Shown here: one piece after another, positions 50,101-59,704 of the stretch
Layout of the letters: each line of letters opens with the position of its first letter
How positions within the stretch are numbered: the stretch's first letter is position 1
Source of the DNA: Parietichytrium sp. I65-24A
Lineage: Eukaryota > Sar > Bigyra > Thraustochytrida > Thraustochytriidae
Direction: 5' to 3'
NCBI GenBank assembly: GCA_012862575.1
Contig: BLSF01000002.1
Coordinates: 434,001 to 498,000, forward strand
DNA: 64,000 nt
Position numbers and translations under genes: made by a program
The notes under the pieces: model-generated
What the model was told of the DNA's origin: nothing
Databases searched by the model: none
What the model saw: the letters and a program-made list of their open reading frames with translations, nothing else

Positions 50101-52061
50101 TGTGTGTTGCAAGCGCCGAGCTCTGCTTGAAGTTGCTGCACAACACCGAGTCATCTGCACCGTGCGCTACGGCGTCCATGCTTATTTCAACGCTAAACAG
50201 ATTCTCCTTGGAGTACAAAACTCTCATCGCAGAGCCAAATCGGATGGGGTTTGGTGAGATACAGAAACTGAATGCTGTAACGGAAAGCATCATTGCTGCT
50301 CTTCATGACGAAAATACCCTTCTTGGGGTGAAGGGACTGATTGCTTCTTGCTACGAAAAAGACGGCGACGGGGTGGAAGAGGACAAGAATCCGCTCCGAC
50401 TCAAGCATCACCATCCCATGGACAGGGTGGGGTACATGCTTTTGGAGTTTGTCCGCCATGATTTGCCTGCGACAATGTTGTTCAGCTTCCTGCGTCTCGC
50501 GAGACACTTTGGTGGCGACGAAAGCAGGCAGACGGTCGCCTCTGCGTGCTCAAAGGCTGGTTTGATTGATGCAGCTATCAACAAGTTTGACGCTGCCGTC
50601 AACACTCCAAACGTCGAGAGTAAATCCGGAGCAGGAGGCGGTATAATCGATGGAGAGAACATCCGAGGAGAAGCCTCTCTTGGGAATCTAAAGGGAAAAA
50701 TACCACCACTGTCACCGCCAGGGTGTATAGGAGTTTTGCAAATGATTTATGAGCTGGCAATGGCCAGTAGCTGGTACTTGCAAGAGACTCTTGTCAACGA
50801 AACTGTGCTATCTTGGGCCGTGGACCTCCTGCACCCCGCTAATTTAGAGCAGCTCGTAGTTCTTCCGCCGCCACTTGGAGGCGGAAAAGCTGGTCTCGCG
50901 CTTCTCATTCAACAGCTCTTTGAGACTCTTTCACTTTTCTTCACATGTGAGCTGGGAGAAGCACAGCAAAAGCAGGTACAACAAGTCTTGTATGCGAAGC
51001 AGTTCGTGCAAAAGAGCATTCGTGCATTTGCGTTTTTACGAGCTGCCCAATTGCCCGAGCCTGAGGTTGTCTTCGAGGCTCCGTTGAAGTTTCAGGCCAT
51101 TCTCATCACCGAGTCCCATCACTTTGCTTCTCAATTTGTCAACAGCGGCGGTCTGGAAGAGATCAAGGAGATGGGATTTCTCGGCTCAGGATCTGTGGAA
51201 GATTTTGAGACAGCAGACACCTCGATTTCTGGCGGGCGGCCAAAGTTGACCATCGAAACTGCTTCGCAAGGAGTGCAGCAGGCACGGAGAGATCTGATCA
51301 TAAGCTCGCTGCACATATTGAATCAGTTGGCTGGTGGCCCGGATGCCTTCCAGCAACGTCTTGTGGACACCGGATTCGCGCTTGAACTTCGCGGCCTTCT
51401 CAATCATCCCGTCAATAAGATTCGCTCTGAGACCTGTCGGCTGTTGGGAAAGCTGTGCAAAGCTTCAGGGAGTTTCTGCAACGTTCTGGTGCAACCGCTT
51501 CCTCCTGTTGCTAGACTCCGCCAATCGTTGGCTGAATCTCGCCTTCCACCCTCCACCAAAAACAGACACGATCTGCTTTTGCACCTCATCGCGCGTTGCG
51601 AGGACGATGACGGGGAGGCTAGAAAGCTGGCTTGCTTTGCAATTGGAAATGCGGCCTACCATTCTGATCTCTTGTATGCAGAGCTCAGTGTTGCAGTCCC
51701 GCTAGTGGTTACTCTCCTTGGCGACGAAGAGAAGAAAACGAGGGCTAATGCAGCAGGTGCAATTGGAAACTTTGTGCGTAATTCTGGTCTCCTATGCAAA
51801 GACTTGATCGAGGCTGCCGCACATGAAAAGCTTCTCCGAATCGCGGAAAGCGATGATAGCGTCCAAGTTCGGCGCATGGCGCTCTTCTCCGTTGGTAATT
51901 TGGTGGTCTATAAGCTGTCCCGCGATGCAATTACAAGATATATCCGTCCCTCTTTCCAGGCTTGGGTGGATAGAATTGGCGCGCAGGCCTCTGATGCTAT
52001 GATGAAGACGTACGCCAACAGGGTGTCCTCTAAGCTCGCTCTCCCTCCGCTTCGCATGTAG
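47140..52061 (+). CDS. STK36: Fused/STK36/TIO-type Ser/Thr kinase with long armadillo-like C-terminal region (five exons)
   Basis: Exons are 47140-47374, 47465-47638, 47701-47868, 47941-48001 and 48083-52061. The introns are 90, 62, 72 and 81 nt, all with GTAAG donors. Joined, they give 1538 residues in frame. The kinase domain (about 1-258) has the glycine loop [15 protein letters not shown] with the ATP lysine, [14 protein letters not shown] and [26 protein letters not shown] and the [16 protein letters not shown] segment are typical of Fused/STK36. An acidic disordered linker (about 290-420) follows, and then about 1100 residues of helical repeats. The end is clearly armadillo/HEAT ([55 protein letters not shown]). 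Fused acts in central-pair assembly of motile cilia and Hedgehog signalling in animals, and in cytokinesis in plants (TIO). The role here is probably ciliary or microtubule-linked. All introns lie in the kinase part. Confidence 0.92.
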
Positions 52062-52874
52062 GCCTAATTTTCAATTCAAAACTCTTTGCGTTGATGAGAT
52101 CTGTAATGTTGACACGTGCGCCCAAAGCAGCTTTCGCGCAGTCCTGCCTTTCCCCGGCCGCAAAACTTCTCTTCATCCACCCTAGAATGCAACACGGCAA
52201 TTTCAAAGCACGCTACTCATTACAGTTAGAAAAACGAGGCTCTCATGTCGCGGTATTCCTCGCTGCTCGTTCCTTCCCAAACAAAAAGATCAAGATTAAA
52301 AAGGTGTGTACTATGGCTGATATCTAATGACGCTATACCTCAATGCATGATCGCTGAAAGGGAAATTTCCTACAGACGTGAGTAGAGCCTAGTCGGAGCT
52401 TATCAAGTCGTACCATTTAGATCCGTTCTGATTTGGTTTGACTGACCAAGGAAAATACGACATTGGGCACATTGGGCTCGTGCTATCGCTGGCAAATGGC
52501 TCGCGCACGGCAAGGAGTGGGACATGTAGGAAGAGACCCTTTATTATGGCTATCTATAAGCGAGCAAGAAAGCCTCGGAGCACACAGAGTCGAGAAAATC
52601 TCGAGGTCCTAGCTCACCTACGTGGCTGGCTGGCTGCACATCGCGCATATGTACAGGGCCCTGAGATGGATTGCATGCAATCCATAGAGGTGAGCGAGCT
52701 GATGTGCGCGCTCTCTGCGACGGGAGGACTAAACTGTGGTCGATTCTTGACGATATTGCCGCTTTCGAGAGCGTGGCATTGACATTTTGCAGTTGCTGGG
52801 GATGCGCGTGTGAAGGCAAGCAACCAGAAGAGCTGGAAACTCCGCTGGCTGCGCTGGCAGGTCATTCGAGTCCA
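52062..52874. other. Intergenic, no gene seen
   Basis: About 810 bp between the Fused-like kinase and the ankyrin gene. The ankyrin frame is open leftwards to about 52671 but only from a TTG, and its composition there is unlike the protein. A 5' untranslated region is the simplest reading. No RNA gene is recognised. Confidence 0.5.
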
Positions 52875-54053
52875 ATGAGAAGACCCTTCGGCGGGCGCAC
52901 TGACCCGACGTTGCAGGACGGATGGAATGCGGCGTTGAACGGAAACCACAGGCGGGTGGCAGAGCTTGTCGAGGGGGATGGGCATCACCTTGATGCGAAA
53001 CACCGCGTGTCTGGCCAAACAGCTCTGCACTTGGCGAGTATGCAAGGGCATGAAAAAGTAGTGGGGTATCTGCTCCGGAAAGGAGCTGAAGTCGACGTGA
53101 AAGACACGCTTCTTCAGGAGACGCCTTTGCACAAGGCGATTTGTGGCGGCCATGCACGCATCGTGCAAATGCTGCTGACAGTAAGTTCTTTCTTCCAAAT
53201 AAGGGTGGAGTGTTTTGGTTGTCGCTAAACATTCTCCTCTTCTTCTCGCAAGGTTGGTGCAAACCGACATGTTTCAAATCGCTACGGGGCTAGGCCCAGA
53301 GACGTGGCTATCAAAAGAGGCAGACAGGATATTGTGGCTCTGCTGGGGGAGTCCATGGCTGCGATGGCCCTTGAGCGAGGGAATACGGAGGTGTCAGAGC
53401 TCCTGTTCTCCGAGGAGGCGGAGGAAGACGAGTTGATGCAGCTGGGCCGAGCGAACTTGTCCCACTTGGACCAAGTCCGTAGATTGGAAAAACAGAATCA
53501 GATTATGAAGATGTCTTTGAAAAGAGAAAGGAAAAAGTCGATGATTCAGCAAGAAACATTCGAGGACGCTGTTGGAGTCCTTACCACGCGCGAGGTTCAA
53601 ATGGAGAAATTGCATGCTCAGATTGAGAGCCTTACACGTAAGCTGGAGGAAGAGCAAAGTCTTCGCTCTAGGCTGGAATCTCACATAGTTTCGCTGGAGC
53701 GCCAGAGTGGACAGAAGAGCCGTCTTGACAGGGACCTCCATGCTATGGAGCAAAAGCTGCGCGACGAGAAGACGAGATTTCATCGCATGGAAGCGGAACT
53801 GGAAAGGGAGCGCAACACAATGCGAAACAGAGAACGGACCGCCCAAGACCGAATCGCTCGTCTTGAGCACAAAATTTCTGACGAATCTTTCGGACAGGAG
53901 GAGAAATTGCGCCACTTGGAAGAGAAACTGCAAGAAGAAAAAAACCGGTCCGTCGACCTCAAACTTCAAGTCAGCAATCTTGCTACGGCTCTGGACCTCC
54001 ACAACGCAGTTGCCACAAGCCGACTTCAATCTTTGAACATCACCCCACGATGA
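52875..54053 (+). CDS. Ankyrin-repeat/coiled-coil protein (two exons)
   Basis: Exons 52875-53180 and 53253-54053 flank a 72-nt intron (GTAAGT donor, CGCAAG acceptor) and give 368 residues. The start is the ATG giving MRRPFGG. Ankyrin repeats occupy about 15-150. The clearest are SGQTALHLASMQGHEKVVGY followed by LLRKGAEVD, and LQETPLHKAICGGHARIVQM continuing across the intron into LLTVGANRHVSNRYGARPRD. The final repeat is less regular. From about 175 to 355 the protein is a long, highly charged coiled coil (RLEKQNQIMKMSLKRERKKS; KLEEEQSLRSRLESHIVSLE). The combination suggests a scaffold; the partner is not visible. No catalytic domain, membrane segment or signal is seen. Confidence 0.8.
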
Positions 54054-54566
54054 TAGCAATACTTTTTGTTGGAATCTTCGCTTTTCTCAGACAGAATTTG
54101 TACATGCTTTTGTGAGGTACCGGTATTGGGTGTGCAAAACGTAGTAGTCTTTGGATTGTAGGGCACCATAACTTTTAGTGAGGTTGACTCACCGAAACTC
54201 GATTGCATACCTGAAGAGGACGTTCGTGACACCTCCGTCGAGCGAATGTCGCGCCTAGCGCACCCTTCACAGAAGGGTTGACAGAAGTTTACAGATGGAT
54301 GCACGGATCTGCGCGTTCGAAGTGCATGCACGAGTTGGGGTCCGGCAGCTGCGGTGCAGAGGCGTGGAGTCCCGATCCTTGTGCTCGCCCCCACGAGGAT
54401 TCTATCCGAAGCCGATATCCCTCACCAGCCTCACCAGCCTCACCAGCTGGAAGTCGATCTCGTAGCGTGGCGAAGTCCCAGCTCAAAATCAAGTGGAAAT
54501 TTGCCAAATTTACAAAGGGACTAACATAAATTTGTTTCACGCGAATTGTGTACCTAGCTATGCGTT
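54054..54566. other. Intergenic between converging genes
   Basis: About 510 bp with no gene. A GGTACCGGTATTGGG word lies near 54116-54130 and three copies of CTCACCAGC at about 54421-54447. It contains the 3' ends of the ankyrin and UXS genes. Confidence 0.5.
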
Positions 54567-55985
54567 TCACCCGCTTTTCTTTTCGAGCTCTTGGGGCTTA
54601 ATAGGAGTGAAAGAGCCAGTCTTAAGAAGCTGCTCTTTAAAATATGTAACAGTTTTTTTGAGACCGTCTTGTACATGAACCTTCGGCTCCCATTGAAGGT
54701 GCTCTCTTGCAATAGTGATGTCTGGCTTGCGTCTGGAGGGATCGTCTTTGGTGCCCGACATGTACGAAATCTTGGTGTTTGGGTTGACTTCAGCTTGGAT
54801 CATCTCGGCAAACTCCTTAATAGTGTATTCCTCGGGGTTGCCAATATTAACCGGCAAGCTATAATCGCTGTTCATGAGGCTGATAAGACCACGAACCAGA
54901 TCGTCGACGTATTGAAAGGACCTTGTCTGGCTGCCGTCCCCATACACCGTGATGGGTTTTCCTTGTAATGCCTGAATGATGAAATTGGAGACCACACGGC
55001 CATCATTCGGGTGCATGCGAGGACCAAAGGTGTTGAAAATGCGAGCCACACGAACCTGAACATTCTCCTGCGTTTGGTACGCGTACATCATTGTTTCTGC
55101 AACTCGTTTGCCTTCATCGTAACAAGCACGAGGCCCGATGGGATTTACCTGCGCAATTCCGGTTTGTTTTCAAAAAGTCAATATATCAAATGTTAAAACA
55201 ACTTGACTCGAGTAGAGATGAAACTCACATTCCCATGATAACTCTCTTTCTGAGGGTGTTGTTCCGGGTCACCGTAAACTTCGCTTGTGGAGGTTAAGAG
55301 AATCCTGGCTCGGACACGCTTTGCAAGGCCAAGCATGTTGAGTCTGCTCGCGTCATGAAAAAAAACTGCTGGGTCAGGTCAAAGCGCGTCCGTCAAAGCA
55401 CTTGCAGTCAATCTTCACTTACGTTCCTTCTACCGAAGTTTTGATGGTTTTGATCGGATTATACTGATAGTGTGGAGGCGAGGCCGGGCAAGCCAGGTGA
55501 TAAATTTGGTCTACCTCCAGCATGTATGGCTCGACCACATCGTGGTGTATCAGTTCAAAGTTTTCGTGCCCAATCCAGTGTTGGATGTTTTCCTTTCGCC
55601 CGGTGAAATAGTTGTCCATGACATAAACGACATGCCCTTGGCTCATTAGCGCGTCCACAAGATGCGACCCGACGAAGCCTGCGCCTCCGGTGATGAGAAT
55701 CCTCTTTTGCTGGGTTGCCAAGAGAGTTTGTATTGGGGGAAAGACTTTTGCTACATTCCCCGACGAGGATATTTGTGCGTTGATGAGGCCTACTTGCTTC
55801 TGGACCTCATCTTGCACTTGTTGGTGCCAGACCACGTCCCCAGGAACGGATGGACCCACGGTCTGTTTTAAACCAGCAATGCCAAGACGGCTTGGCCCTT
55901 CACTCTGCGACCACTCCACGACCATTACCAGTGCGAATATGATCAGCAGCCCGCCAGCAAGCTTGTGCACCATTTCTTCCCTCAT
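54567..55985 (-). CDS. UXS: UDP-glucuronic acid decarboxylase, Golgi type II (three exons)
   Basis: UXS converts UDP-glucuronate to UDP-xylose using bound NAD, usually in the Golgi lumen, for glycan synthesis. Exons are 55985-55423, 55343-55229 and 55148-54567; the introns are 79 and 80 nt. The product has 419 residues. Residues 1-7 are cytosolic, 8-24 ([16 protein letters not shown]) form a signal anchor, and a stem follows to about 92. The extended SDR fold begins with [19 protein letters not shown] (NAD-binding GxxGxxG). It continues with [14 protein letters not shown], the segment [32 protein letters not shown] (catalytic Ser/Thr) and ACYDEGKR (YxxxK catalytic pair). [11 protein letters not shown] and [15 protein letters not shown] are UXS hallmarks. 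The length equals human UXS1 (420). Soluble and membrane forms exist in plants; this is the membrane form. Confidence 0.96.
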
Positions 55986-58900
55986 CTTCCCTGCAACCGG
56001 TCTTCCTCCTCTCGCCTAGCGCAGTCGCAACTTTTCTGTGCTTTCTTTTAGACTCGTGTCCCTGCAGACCGTGGCTTCACCGCTACGCCAGGCGATTGAG
56101 CGTTTCGCGGAGCCTTCCTGCACCTTTCAGAAGTGCAGTACGCTTCACTGTCGTAGGACACCTGAGTCGAAGGTCAAGAAAATATCATGTAGCGGTGTTT
56201 ACGCCAAAAGTATGCCTGAGTTGTCAGCGCTATGTTCGTTTCTCCACATATTGACTGAGCCACTGTACCGCTTTAGGCTAGCTAGAGAAGTGCTTGTGGA
56301 TGCTTGTGGACGATGATGCGTCCATGGCGAACGACCACTGGGATACATGGGCGTTAACGGTGCCTGCCATCAGTGCCATCGCCCCGTCGGAGCTCGTTGG
56401 CCCATCTCACTCCGAGTCTTCGTATCATTTCGAAACAGCTGCGAGCACTGGCGGTGAGTAAGCACGTCATGAGTCTCAACTGCTTCAAAGATGTCGAGGA
56501 ATGAAGCTTGGAGGAAGTGACTTTGCCTGCAGGTGAATCCGATGTTGCGTCCGCTTGAGTGGTACTAGTACCGAGCACGCCCACACGCTCCGCAGACCTC
56601 CGAGATGATACGAGCGCAGTGCTACAGCAGCTACAGCAGAGTATTCATTTCATTCTTTTTCGTCTTTTTCAGGCTCTTTTCGCAGTCTAGACCAGGTGGT
56701 CCACATCCACTTTCATTGAACAGAAACCTTTCACAAAATGTTCAACTTCAGCGTCGTCTTTAAGTACTAATGCTGGATACTGTAGTAAGTAGTATGTGGT
56801 GGATATTTGGCGGGAAAGCAGAAGAGGAAAGCACGCATCGTCGAACTTGCGTTGGCTGTAGATTTCAGTGGATCTTTTCTTTGAATGATTGATTGATTGA
56901 ATTGCTGTAAAATCAGTCTTTGATTGAACCAAGTACGAAAATTTAAATCTTCACTTCAGCAAATCAACTGAAAGAGAGTTTCATTTTGAACAATGGTCAA
57001 GAATCGACAACTAAACACATACCCCGAAGTTAGCTTATCAAGTAAGTGTAGCATGGGACGAATTGGGCGTCGCGAGCCTATACATGATTATGATAAACAC
57101 ATAATCTTTGCTTATTCAAGTGAAGTGCCAGCTCTGGCTCAGCTCTCTATGGGAAGAATAGTACCTTGCATAGGAGTTACAAGAGAACAGAGAGAACAAT
57201 CTGGAACCCAAAAAAAAGGCATTCGCTCAATCCGTCATACTTTTGCCTCGCACTGGTTCTCCTCTTGCGTTTATGGCCGCACGCGTTTGTGAACGGTGAG
57301 CACTGTATCAAATGAAGGCAAAGACGCTGTATCATGCTTATTTTGCTTGACCTCCCCATCGCACACCCAAGAGTCCCGGAGGGGAAGACATTCCTTTACG
57401 TTGGAAGTCAACGCCACTCCCGACCTCAGTGATCGCCCGGTCGGTTCTGATTGGGATCCTGCTGCCAGGGTCGCTCGACCTGAGTCCGGGATCGTCCTTT
57501 TGTTCCGATGAAGAGACTATACTGTTCCACGAAGAACACTTCAGAGCGGTACTTGTCCATTTGAGTTCATTGTCTGCAAGGCGACTTTCAAGAGCCTATG
57601 AGATTCACGTAAAGCTACGATGTTCGATTTCTCAACCGAAACCGGAGCTAGCTTTACTAGAGAATCAGATTCAGAATCGAAATCAAATCCAGAACCAGGG
57701 CCAGAACCGAAACTAAGTTATAGTTGTTTTGAAAGAAAAGGTGGCGAGGAGCCTGGTAGCTAGTTCCGATTGTTAGGCTTTTGTGTTTATGTAACCAATT
57801 AGTGTCAATAATAATTTGTGCTGGCTAAGTTGGCTAAGATAGCTAGTAGCTACTTTTCAAAATTGATACTCTAAGTCCAAGTAAGACTGCGAGTGTGGAA
57901 CAAACCGAGAACGGTCCTCCTTGCTCAGATATGCTCAGATCCTAGAACATTACAGGAAAACTCCCAAAACTTGCTTCGAAGCTATTCCAATACGATAACA
58001 ACTCCGCGCGAGTACACTCGTGGTGCACCGCACACTGCCATACCAACAAACAAAACTCAACAAACAACAGCTGTCATCGGGATCATCGGGATCATCGGGA
58101 TCATCGGGACATCTGGACGATCCCTCCCTCGTTCCCAATTGCCCAAGAAAAGCATCAAAATAAAGAAACTGTGAAACCTGTGAAATGATCCCCCAACCCT
58201 AGGCCGTCCTTTCGCTGTGTCTCGCAGGATGCTGGCTAGTTAGTTCTCGTATCGTCTCATGCGCTCGCTCTTCTTGCGACCATAACTGGCATGGACATGC
58301 ATGGACTGCGAGTGATTCTGAATTCTGACAATTTTGACAGTCAATCCTGTTCTGACAGATTTGACATGATAAATTGACACGTGAATAGACCCTTGTAATC
58401 TGATCAGCCAATGGATGGTGTGATACAATACGTATTGTATTGTCTTGTATTGGCGGTGAGCCTGGTGAGCCAACATAAGCCAACCAACCAGCGAGACTTT
58501 CGTCGTCCGAACAGAAGAGCAAGGCGGGGAATGGAGGCAGCACTGGCAGCCTGGCTCGGGCAGACCCAGATGAGATTCTTGTTGTCGTCTGCCTCGAATT
58601 GGAGTAGTAATCTGGTCGGTCGGTCTCTTTCAATCAAATAGATCAAATTGAAAACTTGAATCACATTCACCATCACAAATCGAATGAATGATTGATTACA
58701 TGTCTGTGGTGCACTGACTGACTGACAGTGAATGAATGCAAACTCTACCCTGCCTCCAAGGTCTTACAGATTCGGCTAAATTCCTTAGGCGGCGATTTCC
58801 GCGTTCTCGTTTGGTTCTGATCGAGTTCCCAGACTGACTTTGAAGAAAAAGTCCCCACTATTACTAAGAGGGGGCTATTCACCACCTTAAGTTCTCTACA

Positions 58901-59704
58901 CGCCTTCGCTAACCCGCGCATACTGCCTCGGCGGTAGGAACCACCTATCCTCAAATACCACCAGTGCTGAGGTGTTAGCAACCACTACCGATCGGGGTAG
59001 CAGAAGCGCACCCCTATTCCGCCAACCTCATACTCCTCACACTCCTCACACCTGGAGCAGTACTAAGGGGCGTTAGAGTAGCTGGGTAGGCTCGAGGACA
59101 GTCCCCTCTCCCCCGTCCCCGTTCTTTCTGCGACGCGCGCTGCCGGGTCCGGTATCATCCGCGACCTAGTCTCTTCTGGCAGAGAGGCCCTGCGCAGGCG
59201 GTGCCGATATTTCGGAACCGAGGGGTGGTCGCGTCCGCGGGCACACCTCTCTCTCGCGTCTCGCGTGGAAAAAAGAAAAAAAGAAACGCCTCGTCGTAGG
59301 GCGGGGAGTTAGCGTTTTACTAGAACTCGCGGCGTGCGCAGGTGCGCAGGTGCGCGTGGGGGAAAGACAAGATTGTCGGGACCAGGGTGTCAAAATCGTC
59401 TCCGGAAGTTATCCAGGGCCAATTATTAATAATAATTGGGCCGGTCCCACAGCTGGCGGCTAGGCTGCCTATGGTCGAGGAGACTGCCGCGATCTGCGGG
59501 CACGTCGAGGAGTCGACTGGTATCGAGCAAGCATATATTTGCTAAATACATTGGCGGTGGTCAGGTTTGGTTCGTTCCTTCGTTCTCGGTGCGCTAGTGA
59601 CTTTGTTTCAAAATTCTACTGACCTCCATCCATCCATCCCTCCCTCCCTCCCGTTGTCGAATCATTGGCTGCTTCTTGTTGGCTGGGCGCTGGGCGAAGA
59701 AGGG
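55986..59704. other. Gene-poor region, 3.7 kb, upstream of the CHAT-STAND-SH2 gene
   Basis: No supported gene. Frames are short, and those above 90 codons lack motifs. Four copies of ATCATCGGG lie at about 58075-58108. From about 58780 to 59540 the sequence becomes more GC-rich and differs in texture from other intergenic DNA here. Part of it could be an old insertion or a long leader, but I cannot name a family. A near-perfect inverted repeat lies at 59409-59435. The frame of the next gene is open from 59567 but only from TTG. Confidence 0.45.
59409..59435. promoter_or_regulatory. A/T-rich inverted repeat upstream of the CHAT-STAND-SH2 gene
   Basis: GGCCAATTATT, a short centre and ATAATTGGGCC form an inverted repeat with about one mismatch, 270-300 bp before the ATG. 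It contains CCAAT and ATTGG boxes facing each other, which could bind a CCAAT factor or form a hairpin in the leader. The regulatory role is inferred. Confidence 0.3.

Noticed and set aside
58745-58981. Minus-strand frame of 78 codons in the gene-poor region, considered as a retroelement or host gene fragment
   Set aside because: No recognisable family motif; too short to assign.
59567-59704. 46-codon N-terminal extension of the CHAT-STAND-SH2 frame
   Set aside because: No ATG in this part; the CHAT fold begins at the ATG at 59705.
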